Part shown: piece by piece, positions 37,925 through 49,169 of the stretch
Numbering within the stretch: the first letter of the stretch is position 1
Layout: each line of letters starts with the position of its first letter
NCBI RefSeq assembly: GCF_032062135.1
Contig: NC_092860.1
Span: forward strand, 125,264,430-125,328,429
Origin: Pyxicephalus adspersus
Taxonomy: Eukaryota > Chordata > Amphibia > Anura > Pyxicephalidae
Length of the DNA: 64,000 bases
Reading direction: 5' to 3'
The notes under the pieces: model-generated
The model's database searches: none
What the model was told of the DNA's origin: nothing
Seen by the model: the letters and a program-made list of their open reading frames with translations, nothing else
Program-made: the position numbers and the translations under genes

Positions 37925-38800
37925 CGGTAATAGGGATGATGGAAATGATGCTTTCTGATAAAAGATATAGGGAGAAGAATTAGCTAAAGTCTTCCACTGG
38001 ACAAAAGATACGGAGCAAGAGGATTTGGTATTTTCCATAGAAGATTAACAACAATGAAATGCATAACATAGATATAATATTATCTGTGATACATTCAAAT
38101 TTTCAATTTTGAGCATAAAGAAGTTCATTATATTTCAACAAAAATGTGAACTTTATCACAAAATGAGAAGATTTAACGTCAGATCTTGAACAATAGACCT
38201 CCAGTCAGAAGATCTTGGCATACCAGTATGTTTAAAGTGGACCTGCCACCAGGACTTCTGATGCCTCTTTACAGCAATACCTAATTTTAATGAAAAAATA
38301 GAAATAGGAGTCTAAAGAACGTTGTAAAAAGTAGAGCTTTACACCTGCTGTTCTTCATAGTTTCTTAAAAGACATAAATTGAAACAGTTGGATTTGTGGG
38401 TATAATCTCACCTCTGTAAGAGTTATTTTAAACAGACTTTCTTGAGACTGCATTAATAGAGTTTTTTCCCCACATAGTATAGCTCTAAATGCATTTTCTT
38501 TTTGTTCCAGACATGAACACTGCAAGTCTCCGACACTAGCATCGGAGAGATGTTCCCACCCTCTACACCCTTTTCACTTGGCCATTTCCAAAATGCAGTT
38601 TATGACTGGATTCTTTTTTAATGGCCAAGTGGGGGTGGAGTGGATGGTAAAGATGAAATCTGAAAGAAGTTGTTTACTCTATTTCAACCACTTCTAATAC
38701 CTCAATCATTTCTAATATCTCTATAACATTAGAGACTTTTATATTTCCATTTTGTCAACCTATTTCTTTAGTGATAACTTTGTCATAACTTAAGATATTT
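37925..38800. other. no supported gene
   Basis: The phrase 'taaagtggacctgccaccag' near 38234 resembles the start of a multicopy frog repeat, but no limits are visible. Confidence 0.35.
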
Positions 38801-38807
38801 TATTCCA

Positions 38808-38872
38808 ATATTGCAATATTCCAATATTTTGTTCCAATATTCCAATATATTATATCATTTATTCCAATATTG
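38808..38872. repeat. degenerate (TTCCAATAT)n repeat
   Basis: About six imperfect units of 'ttccaatat'. Confidence 0.75.
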
Positions 38873-41810
38873 TCTTGTATTTTCTTTGTAATTTATAAAA
38901 AAAAAATATCTTAATTGTGCCTTGTACAATTGTATGATTTAGTTGATGTATTTATTTGTACCATAAAAATTAAGCAAATATTTTTTTCCCTGATTTGTTC
39001 TTTTTGATTCTAAAATGATGTTTCTCCTACAATGCACAGTAAGGTTATTTGCAAGTGAATGACGTATTAAAAATTTAAATCAATTTTGAAAATTATTAGT
39101 TGAAAAGTAATAAGCGAGAATGAAATGAGGAATAGAAGAAGGATAAAAGGGTTCATCACCCTAAACAGGGATTGGTGAGTATCTTAAAAAAATTGGGATC
39201 AAGCAGATAAGGTTATTTTAGAAATACAAGAATATTAACCTAAATTCTGCTTTAGGTAAAAAAAATACTAATAATGGTAAAGTATAGTTTGCTGTAGTGA
39301 TCTAGTCTGTAAAAATATTTTATATTGCCTTTCATCTGGCTTTTTATCTTTTGCATGGTGGATCAAAATTTATTTACTTTACTCTCAATTGTCTTCTATA
39401 AAAAAGGGTTATAGACAACCATAAAACCACATACAGTCTAGGTAAATATGTCAATCTCACAATAAACACATCTTAAATGTAGTGCTCCCTAAAGGCTTGT
39501 AAATTCCAAGTAAATAAAATGGTTGCCGGGCATCTATTGGAATATAATCAGCAAAGGCCGTAGCATAAATGATCTATAAATGATGGTACTAATAGGGATC
39601 TCAAATCAGACATCCAGGCTGAATTGGGAATTGAAATTCATAAAGACATTTAAAACTCTAGACTGTGGTCTTATTACAAGCTAGTAATTTATGGTTGACT
39701 ATAGTTTTAATTGAATTTTTTACAGCACAGACAGTTTATCTTAAAGACTTTGATCAAAGGTCTCCAAAGGGCTTCCCCACTACAGAACAAGTGCATTTGC
39801 TTGGTCAGTTATCCCAGTAACACTCTGAAGCTCTAATCTATCCTATTTACAAAGATCATTTTAATACTTATTGTATTTTAATACTTTTCTGATAAATGGA
39901 CATCGGAGAAGGAGTTGTGCCTGGACCTCTTTTAGCGGATTTAATAACCCTTTTAACACTTTAATAAGTACCTAGCGTTCTATCTATAGATAATATAGTT
40001 TAAACAGCATTTACAATTGCACTAAATATTGGCTTCACCTTTGGGCTACTTGTTAGAAAGAGAATTGGAGAAGTAAAAATCTGTCATAAATATAAGTATA
40101 TGTGCCAAATAAAAATACCATAAAATTTAATATACATCAATAACTAATAAATATTGCCATTGCTAACTAAAGGAAAAACTTTCACCAAAGTAGGTCTAGC
40201 ATACGAATCTCAACTAGCTGCTAACAATAATTACATGGATTATTGAAAGCTACTAGTTTAGGCAATGTACACATGCTAAGTACCTGTCATCCTAGGATGA
40301 ACAGTTGGGATCTCAAATGGAAGTCCAGCATGTGTACAGTGCTTTCCCAGAGTAATTTATTGATCCATTCTAGCTCATCAGCGGGAACATCCACTTTGAT
40401 TTCCTATGGAGGAAGACGCACTCGCTTGTCCTCCCCCCCTCCTCTCCATAGAACTGAACAGCACTGTGTGTCATGAATCTAGCATCTGTGTACAGTTTAG
40501 CATTATGGACATACCTGATATCATCCCTTTTAAAATGACTTGTGTGTGTATGGATTTGTCAAAGGCAACTGTCAAAATGCATCTCCAAGAACGGTCTGCC
40601 AATAGCAGTTATCCATTGTTGTGTCTCTTGCAGACTTATGGTAAACCGCAGCATTTTACCACATGTCCAATCTCCACCCCTCCTCCCCCACACCACACCT
40701 AATTGTGAGGGAGTGGGTGGAAAATTCTTTGTTTCAGTGTTGACATGCAATTGTGGTGGTTTGTGATAAGATTCCTAGATGCAACATGTAGTAGTAGCCA
40801 GCTGCTTCTATTGATTTAAATGAAAACATATTTTAACCATTGTGAGACGCAGTTGAATACAATTGTGTTGCCATTGTTGCTCAAATACTGGAGATGACCC
40901 ATGTGCCTTGCAGTACAGTGAACCACACCACAGCCACACTCAACTGCACGGTACAGTAATCATCAACTGTTGCAGGTGATACCAAAAAAACGCATGGTAA
41001 TTGAGAAGGGAAACCTGTGGGCAGCAACTTTCTGATTCTTGACTAAAGTCTAATGAAGACCTAACAAGGTAATCATTCAAACATTAGTACAAAAACTAAA
41101 ATGCTTAAAACATAATTTAAAGCATAATACATTATGCAAATGGAGTACATATCCATTGTATATGCACATCCTCCCACATTTTATGCCTTGCCAGTAAAGT
41201 ACCAATTAACAGCACAAAACTTTTTCTGGAAAAAAACTGCAAGATATTATCCAAAGACCTGCATATTTGTTTTTCCTTTATCTGCCAAATCCATCCCACT
41301 TATCTCAAAATATAGGAAATAATTGTGTTGTAAAATAAAAAGGGGCAGCTTATTAGATTTCTTGGTATAATGTAGGAAGTGTACACAAGACAGTTCTGAA
41401 TTTCTGCCATGACCAACATTTTTTTTTCATTTATCAGAGATAAAATAATATTAAAAATACTTTCAATTGTATGTTGAAATGAACCAAATAGACCAAGTTT
41501 ATTTCATGTTTGAGATACCCTGTTCTCAGAAGTACATTTTACACACGTTGAAAATGCTTACTCAAATAAAGAGTGAAAGTTCTGTCATCCAATCATGCAA
41601 ATGAAAAAATAAAGAGGCTTTTCACATTTTTTGTATAACTGAACCCAAAATAATTCTGATCCTACATACCGTGGAGAATCTAATCTGTGGTCTATGGTTA
41701 CCCTTGAGAAGTCACAAAGAAGCAGCCCCTTTTTAGAGATACCTATTCTCTCTGGTTGAAGATTCATTCTTAAAAGGGTTTAAAAAAGGTCCATATCATC
41801 CACATCTGTG
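38873..41810. other. no recognisable gene
   Basis: AT-rich, unique-looking sequence. Open frames near 40243-40766 lie over a C-rich patch and resemble no known protein. Confidence 0.4.
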
Positions 41811-41814
41811 AGTC

Positions 41815-42009
41815 TTGCACAATGACTTAAAAACAGGTGCCACCCAAATCCTGCCAAACAGTACACAGTTCATAGCAGATGAATTGAAGGAGTTTATGGA
41901 CAGTAATCTTCGCTTCCACATTACAACTGTTTCATTCCATCTCTCTTCAAATAGACAAGCTGAACAACTGGTTGCTTGGTCCAGAGACAAATTGGTTTGC
42001 ATTTACTAG
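41815..42009 (+). pseudogene. Ty3/Gypsy-type integrase fragment
   Basis: The 64-residue frame contains NSTQFIADELKEFMDSNL, ITTVSFHLSSNRQAEQLV and a stop shortly after. This matches the second half of the integrase core in Ty3/Gypsy elements and vertebrate retroviruses, where the consensus runs DNGTQF...F....G..H....P.HP.SNG.AER. The position of the DN..TQF aspartate reads proline-asparagine here, so that catalytic residue is lost. The glutamate of the AE pair is present. No LTR, protease or RT was found nearby, so this is an isolated fragment. A Gypsy origin is more likely than a retroviral one, but the fragment is too short to be certain. Confidence 0.65.
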
Positions 42010-42204
42010 ACACTCTGATTTTAAACCAAGATACATACTGGCAGCTGTTGTTTATAACACTGAGCCAACTTCATACAAAGTGGAGACCAAACATAGATTA
42101 TCTGGTGACAATGCTACCTAATCAATAAAAATCTGCTTCTATTTACAGTTATAACAGTTATCCATTGCCTAGTTTTTGAATGATTGTCCAGCAGAAAAAA
42201 AAAT

Positions 42205-42412
42205 ATTATATATTTTAATATTATTATTATTTTTTATTATTAAACAGTATTTATAGCGCCAAAATATTACACAGGACTGTACATTTAATAGGGGTTGCAA
42301 TTGAAAGTCAGATACAAACAATGATTGATATGAGAGGAGGAGAGGACCCTGTCTGAAAGAGCTTACAATCTAGGAGGGGGGAAGAAGCACACAATGGGAG
42401 GGGAGATGTACT
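42205..42412 (-). mobile_element. LINE 3' end fragment
   Basis: (ATT)n, then 'aacagtatttatagcgccaa', 'ctgtacatttaatagggg', 'aggaggagaggaccctgtct' and 'gagcttacaatctagga'. These align in order with the first 250 bases of the LINE copy at 45361. It is about 205 bp with no coding part. Confidence 0.75.
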
Positions 42413-42850
42413 ATATCTACCAATCAGAAGACCGTGCTATTGTTTATCTGTAGCCCCTGTCTATCCCTGTAGTATTGTGTCACTATTTTGTTACACTCTT
42501 CCCTATTTGTTTATTCATTTTTATTCAATAAATGTTCGGCATCCCTTCCTATTTGTTGAAAGCCATTATTACTCTGCCACGTTTCATAATTGTTGCATTA
42601 ATATTGCTTGTATGTTTTATTGTATTCTGAGGATGGTTCTGAATATATTCCTCTAATTACTTAGAATGTAGGACTGGGCAACCTTACTGGTAAAACAACC
42701 TTTTGTAATGTTTCCCTCTTTCCTAACAATTAAATCAATAAAATAAACATATATGTTCCAAAATTTAATAGCAATTTAAAGCACTACTTGCCCACAACAT
42801 ATTATATACATAAGTTATTAGAGAAGACACTATGAGGTTTTAGTTGAAAC
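42413..42850. other. no recognisable feature
   Basis: Spacer without a supported feature. Confidence 0.4.
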
Positions 42851-42854
42851 CCAC

Positions 42855-43650
42855 CATTATTTTGTAAAGGACTTCCTTTATTCTTGATGGGACCAGCTGC
42901 AGAACTCGCCCAGTAACTGAATGATCTGGAAAAGTCGTCAGGTGCCTTGGTTTGCAAATGGTCCTTCATATCCTTTCATAATTTAGGACTGCATCAACAA
43001 GGCTCATCAGCAGGCTGTTAAGATGGGAAGATACCCCCCTCAATCAAAAAGAAAATTGGATATTGCATTTACCGGTAAAGGAAAAATTTCACTGAATTAT
43101 CTACAGCCTTCTGCAAAACCCCTTCGGGTGGTAACATCATTAGAAAAGGGGTACTGGCCAGGCTCATTGACCTTACCCTGACTCCTGGGGATACCATCAG
43201 TCAGCAAATGACAAGCCCTGCTTAGATGTGGTGGGTACAGAGTTATTAAGTGATTTTTGAGGAGAATGCCCACGTGATGGATGGGATTAACCAGCAGTCA
43301 ACTCATCTGTATAGTTTTTGGCATCCTCCGGAGATGTGAAAGAAGCTACTGAGCCATCTGGCTGTGAGATGCAGAGAAAAACTGGGTATGCTAGGGTAAA
43401 TTTATTTTATGTTGGTGAGAAAGCTTTACATATCTTTGTCTGCAGAGTAGTCACCAATGAGTAGTAATTTGTAGCCTGCAGCTACAAGAATGCATTGGGT
43501 CCTGTATGCCTGAAGGATATGTTGGCGGCCATGGAAGTCAGCCTATCTGAGCATTACTGGCCGCGCCTTATTTTTATCTTGTCACTGAGGTCCTAGGAGG
43601 TGAGCTTCACCTTACATAGTGGTGCAAGACCCAGGGCCATTGGGATTACG
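42855..43650 (+). other. possible decayed coding sequence, unrecognised
   Basis: The region is less AT-rich than its surroundings. It yields several coding-like stretches in shifting plus-strand frames, for example MDGINQQSTHLYSFWHPPEM near 43275 and LAAMEVSLSEHYW near 43530, each ended by stops. This pattern suits an old processed pseudogene or transposon ORF. I do not recognise the family and no poly-A, LTR or inverted repeat is evident. Confidence 0.3.
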
Positions 43651-43884
43651 ATCTTCAGGTACACCATTTATATCTAATGATAAAATCCCATTAAGCATAC
43701 TTTTGCCTACTCCCCTAACATAGGAACATTAAAAATAGACAATTGTTTGACATTTCATGCTAGATAAAGGCAGACAAATGAATTATAAAAAACGCATTTG
43801 CAAAATTTCATGTGTTCAAAATATACATCGGCTTCTAATATACAAGGCTTCTTATTACAAATCTGATATTCCCTCAATCATTCC

Positions 43885-44365
43885 CTCATTGGAAACAGCT
43901 ACTGCCATTGAAAAACATGAACCTAAAAGATTCCCACGAGGGAATGTTTGAGATGATATCAGATTCCCTGTATTATAAGCAGAGCCCTACGTTTTTGTTC
44001 GCAACCACCTATATTCCAATTTATTATCTACAACAAGAGGTAATCTCTTGTTACTGAATGATCTTCAGTGTAGCGGATATAGTTTACTAACAGATATAGT
44101 TTACTGTTTTTCTTGTTAGTTATAGTAATAATAAAAGTCTGTGCTTGTAAATATTTGTTTACATACAAATTCATGTTTTGCCAGTTCATAATACCCAGAT
44201 TTTTTTTTTTTGCACAAAGAGGTCTATATATAAAGCGGATAATCTGACATTCATCAACACATTCTGCAGTGGAAAATCCTCCACTGTCATTAAAATACAT
44301 GAAGCTTCAAGATTCTCCACCACGGAATGTTTTAGTGATTTGCTGCTTTATTATTAGACCCCAAG
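43885..44365. repeat. dispersed repeat, two similar ends in direct orientation
   Basis: 'actgccattgaaaaacatga' at 43899 with 'gattcccacgagggaatgtt' about 30 bases on recurs as 'actgtcattaaaatacatga' at 44282 with 'gattctccaccacggaatgt'. The copies lie about 380 bp apart. They may be the ends of one element or two insertions of a repeat family I associate with ranid frogs. The class is unknown. Confidence 0.4.
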
Positions 44366-45350
44366 GTCTGTAGGCAAAAGAAACTCCCCTGCCATGTTTT
44401 CAGGTGCATGGGTCATGATAAATGATTGCTTAAGCCCTCAATAGTTTTATTGTTCCCTTTACTTCTACTTTATCCATTTTTTTAATAAATGCTATAATTG
44501 TATACTGTACATTGTAGTTGGATCTGGGTATGTTTAGATCATGTTTTCATCTTTTACCTATTAAATTTCTTATATTACACAAAATAGTTTCAGGCAAAGC
44601 ATTATGCAATTTAAATAATCAATAGGCAGACTTCAATGTTTTAGTTAGTGCTCCTTAAGATGTGCTTTCAGCTACATAAAAGTGCTCAGTGGAATGCCTG
44701 TGACAGAAGAGGCATTGCTGCCATTAATCTTTGTATCGTTCCGGTACTTGGAATTTTATGTTTTGGATACATACCGTGGGCAGCCATTACCTTGTCTGGA
44801 TTACACTGTGCAATCAGCCCCAACAGAGAAATAGTACAAATGTGCCAGAAACTGTTAATTTTATAATTCTAATTTTACTCAATTCTCATCATTTTTGCTT
44901 TTCAGGGGGAGAGTAGAGTAATATTTTGCAAAGGTGTGTAAGCCTACTGATATGTAGCATAGCATCTTTAGGATGTCAGACATTTTCATCACATGAATTT
45001 TCTGCTATCTAATGTTATTGCAATGTTATTTGACAAAATACTTTTATTGCATAAGGTAAGAAATGGTAGCTAGGTTTTCTAATTTACTGTCTTTGTCACA
45101 TCACGAAGATTGTGTCAAGGTGACAATGCAAGCCCCTCCTGTTCCAGAACCACTGTTTTCGTTCCACCTAGACCAAATTAGAAATAATTGTTGAATTACT
45201 TTCAAATATAACTTTTGCAAATGTATTATTTACTGTGTGACTTTAGTGTTTTCCTGCAGTTTAGCCTAAAAATCATAGCTAAGCCTGACCCTTAACCCCC
45301 TCCCCCCATCTAAAATATGTAGATTAACATTCACCTTGTGCTATTGTAAT
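44366..45350. other. no recognisable feature
   Basis: AT-rich, unique-looking sequence. No exon was supported. Confidence 0.4.
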
Positions 45351-45354
45351 GACA

Positions 45355-45362
45355 GTTATCAA

Positions 45363-45424
<62 letters not shown>

Positions 45425-46325
45425 AAAATATTAATAATAAACAATATTGATATAGCACCAATATAATATGCAGTGCTGTACATTAAATAGGGGTTGCAAA
45501 TGACAGATTGATACATACAGTGACACAATGACACAGGAAGAGGAGAGGACCCTGCCCAGAAGAGCTTACAATCTAGGAAATGGGGGAAGTATCACACAAT
45601 AGGAGGGGATATGGGATGGTGGGTAAGTAGTGAGGGTTTAAGAGACAAAAGAAGATGGGTAGACAAGTTTGAAAAGATGGGTTTTAAGGGCTCTTTTAAA
45701 TGAACAGAAAGTAAGAGTAAGCCGAATAGGATGAGGAATTCCATTTCAGTGAGTCGAGCAGCTCTAGAACTGTCTTGGAGCCTTGCATGTGACGAGGTTA
45801 TGAGTGAGGAAGCCATTATTAGGTCATTGGAGGAGCGGAGAGAGCGTCAGGGGGAGTATTTTTTACCGGGTCAGAAATGTAAGTGGGACAAAAACTGCAG
45901 AGGGATTTGAAGGCAAAGCACAGGAGCTTGAATGTGATTCTCAGGTGAAATGAAAGCCAAGAAGAGAACTACAAAGAGATCCAATGGAAAAGGAGCGGTG
46001 GGAAGGATGGATGAGTCTGTCTGCAGCATTCATAATAGATTGTAGAGGAGAGAGTCCGGTTAGTGGAATACCAGAGAGGAGGAGGTTACAGTAGTCCAGA
46101 CGAGAGATGATAAGAGCGTGTACAAGGAGCTTGGTGTTCTCTGGGTACAGGTAGGGGCGGATTTTGGAGATGTTGCACAGATTGGAGATGTTGCACATGT
46201 GAAAGTGACAAGGCCTGGCAATGTTCTGAATATGGGGGGTAAAGGAGATGAAAGAATCAAAGATGACACCACAACAACGTGCCTGAGGGGAGGGAGAAAT
46301 AACAGTGTTATTAACAGTTAGAAAT
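45355..46325 (-). pseudogene. 5'-truncated CR1/L2/Rex-like LINE with (ATT)n 3' tail
   Basis: This is the longest LINE fragment here. On the minus strand, 45941-46198 reads ISKIRPYLYPENTKLLVHAL then ISRLDYCNLLLSG and LQSIMNAADRLI. This is the conserved block after the RT palm in CR1/L2/Rex-type non-LTR retrotransposons (LVHA...SRLDYCN.LL...LQ..QN.AARL). Further along, CSFKRALKTHLF-type residues near 45680 belong to the polyprotein C-terminus. After the coding relic comes a 3' UTR ('gagcttacaatctagg' and 'aggagaggaccctgccc' on the plus strand), then the family tail with 'aacaatattgatatagcacc', ending in a perfect (ATT)n tract at 45362-45415. The order and the microsatellite tail fit a LINE 3' end. 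The catalytic RT core and endonuclease are absent, and stops and frameshifts are present. Confidence 0.82.
45362..45430. repeat. (ATT)n microsatellite, LINE tail
   Basis: About 18 perfect ATT units followed by degenerate ones. It lies exactly at the 3' terminus of the minus-strand LINE. Confidence 0.95.
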
Positions 46326-46394
46326 ATGCCAATCTATGCTTTTAAATGTAGGAGTACATAGCTTTATGGGTCTGCTAAAAAGAGGGCCATTCTG

Positions 46395-46700
46395 TGTTTG
46401 CTGCCTCAACCAACCTCTGGCTTGTTCACTTCAACAAACCCTCCAACACCCTTGGATTATACACATGGCTGACTGACCTTCTATGCATGACCTCTGGCTT
46501 GTTTTCACCCAACCACAAACGTTGGCATCATATTTTCAGGTCGCTTTCCCTTCCCCTGGTCTATCCTTGGGGGTTTCATGCCTTTCTCGGATAGTACAAC
46601 TAACCTCCGGAGGCTGAGAAGGGGCTTATCCATAGACAAACCTATAGAGACAGTATGAGGAATTTCACGATGGACAAACTTGTACTTGACCAGGGATATG
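46395..46700. repeat. dispersed repeat, related to 59060-59430
   Basis: 'aacctccggaggctgagaag' with 'gggcttatccatagacaaa' here corresponds to 'agcttcccaaggctgagtgg' with 'aggcttgttataggcaaag' at 59273. The upstream parts of both copies are CT-rich. It may be an LTR or a fragment of a long repeat, but no direct terminal repeats were found. Confidence 0.4.
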
Positions 46701-47043
46701 ACAACATTGTGAGACAAACAACTTTTTCTTAAAACCAGTAAAGATACGAATCAAAAACGAAGTTTGTTAAAATGTTTCCAATGAACTCTTCTCAACCCAC
46801 AAAGGTGACATTATGTTTTAAGGTTGTGGTGGGCTTTAAATAGCTCCAGAGGGTATAGAATCTTTATTTAATTATCCAAAACCTTGTATTGCCAATTTTG
46901 TCAAAATCACTCTGTTCAACATTTTTTACCAAGACACAAACTTTAGCAAATTTTTAGTGAATGGAAAAGGGTTCGAACTTAGGAATCACAGGGAAAGAAA
47001 TGGGATTAGTGGAAACACAGGCAGACACTATAAAAATAATTAG

Positions 47044-47045
<2 letters not shown>
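46701..47045. other. no recognisable feature
   Basis: No supported gene or repeat. Confidence 0.4.
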
Positions 47046-47047
<2 letters not shown>

Positions 47048-47085
<38 letters not shown>

Positions 47086-47122
47086 TTTAAGTTTCTTAAA
47101 CTGTATATATATACAGTTTAAG
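47048..47122. repeat. (TA)n tract merging into a 19-bp-stem hairpin
   Basis: The alternating TA tract (47048-47083) ends in 'cagtttaag'. Arms 47073-47091 and 47095-47113 are perfect reverse complements with a three-base TTT loop. A third copy of 'acagtttaag' follows at 47113. Confidence 0.85.
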
Positions 47123-48515
47123 AAAAGCTCTTTTTTTGCAGTTGAATAAATCTAATGTGTTTGTACACGCACATTACAGTGGATAGGACTTATTGTTTAT
47201 AAAGATTGCATGTTGTATGATGTAAGATGAACAAGCCTGAATAAGTTTAGTTATTAGATCACTATTTGTGGATAGAAGGAAATGAAAGGCGGACCAGCAA
47301 ACACTGCTATTTCATTTAAACTTTGCATAATTACTGCACAGCCAGGACTACAGAAGTATTGTTACAAGAGCTCCACCTTGAGGGACATAATATTAACCAT
47401 TGCTGTCACTCTATTTATATGAGAGAAGGGTCAAAATGCAACACATATTTAAAGAGCATTATATTCAGTGTTGGCACTCCCATTAATATGCCATATTTTA
47501 TACCAAAGAGGGATCCTCCAAGGCTTCCTTTGGCAGATTAGCCATGTGATACAAGACATATACGAAATAGCTGTATGAATTCCTTCTATTTAAATCTCAG
47601 CATGCATAGCAAAGCATTTAGGTACATTAAAGGTATACTACAGTCAGGAATGCAGTCTTTACATGTAAACTTTTTCAGAGATTTGAGTCTTTTCATTGGT
47701 GGCTCTCACTTCAATCATTATTTTTACATAGGTTCCCTTTTTTGGTAAACTTCTGTAGAATGTAAGTTTAAATAAGCTATATAATCATTTATAATCAAGC
47801 GTTGTAAAAACAGGTATATCCATTCTATATAAATGCATGGTAGCAATAATCTTAGCAATTTTCTGTAACTACATGAATCATTAGAACCCTTTCATTAGAA
47901 CTGTACCATTGTGGAGAATGCATTCTACAAGTGTAAGCAGTAACAATCACTAGTTATAGTCAAACAAAAGAATATATATTTAATGCAGTTTGTACCATAA
48001 TAAATATAGCATTAACAAGCAACTTTTGTTTTCTTGATTGTTTCTCCCTGACAGCCTGTAGTTACTTTTCTGCTACCTTTAACAGGATGACAACACTACT
48101 TTAGATGCAGTGAAATTGCTCAGCAATGTTGTCACAAGTAAGTGAGAAAGCCTTTAATAAAAATGAGCTCACATGTTAAAAAAAAAAAAACAAGAAGACC
48201 ACTGGAACATATAAAGAGGTCTGTCTTCAAGGTGAGATGTAGACCTGCAGAAAAGACAGAGGCTATTTAAAGTTCTATGAGGCTATTAGGATTTAGGACT
48301 TTTTTTCACGTGAACAATGTCTATTGATTTTTTTAAAGGTATTACAAAAATATAATTACAGAGGCCATACATTACAATAGTCAGATAATATAATACATTG
48401 AGTAACCACATAAATAAATGGAAGCATTTAAATCTAGTTGTTTTTTTTTCTCAACAGCCATATTGGAACCATGAAGCCCCTCACCATTATTATGTGAGAT
48501 GACACAAATGCCATA
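47123..48515. other. no recognisable feature
   Basis: AT-rich, unique-looking sequence with a poly-A run near 48178-48190. Confidence 0.4.
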
Positions 48516-48519
48516 TGGC

Positions 48520-49165
48520 AAAGAATATTTGTTCTAAGTGGACTGGTCTGGATTTTTCAGAAACTACTGATCTGCAAGGATTTTGACACACCACCATCTT
48601 GAGGGTTTGTAGAGGATGGTCCAAAAATGGGAGAATATCCATCGAACTGCTGTTCTCCTGGTTAAAATGCCTTGTTCTTCAGGTGAAAATAGAATGGCTA
48701 GACTGGCTTAAGCTCAACAAGTCAACAATACCGTAACCACTCATTACAGCTGAAATACACAGAAGAGCGTCTCTGAATGCACAACACATTTAACCTTAAA
48801 GCAGATGGCTACAATAGTGGCACCCACATTGGTAGCTAGGAACAGGCACCTGACGCTATAATTCACACAGCCATGCCAAAATTGGATTAAAGTGAAAAAA
48901 CATTCCCTGGTCTGATGGGTCCTAATTTCTGCTGTGACATCTGAATCTGAATTTGGCATCAATACCATGAAAGTATGAATCCATCCTTTAGGATAGTCCA
49001 GGTCGATGGTGGTGATGTAATGGTTTGGGGGATACTTTCATGTCACACTTTGGGCCACTAATATCAACTGAGATTTGTTTAAATGCCACAGCCTACCTTA
49101 TATACATGAATTAGAACAGATGTTAGTCCATATCTAGATACTGAGATACCATTTAAAATACTTTA
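48520..49165 (+). pseudogene. decayed Tc1-like transposase element
   Basis: The plus-strand DNA runs in parallel with a familiar multicopy vertebrate Tc1 element, but is full of stops and small indels. Recognisable steps are 'ttcagaaactactgatctgc' near 48557, 'ctgaatgcacaacacattta' at 48773, and WSD followed by a broken SRFLL block near 48909. GGDVMVWGILSCHTLGPL follows near 49009-49062, matching the conserved GG..VMVWG...GPL motif of Tc1 transposases. WSD contains the first catalytic Asp. The downstream half, with the second Asp and the Glu, is missing or unrecognisable. The ends and the TA target are not resolved. Confidence 0.8.
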
Positions 49166-49169
49166 TGAC

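Noticed and set aside
46960..46985. T-loop-like 'gggttcgaac'
   Set aside because: No acceptor stem, anticodon arm or A box could be placed around it, so it is not a tRNA gene.
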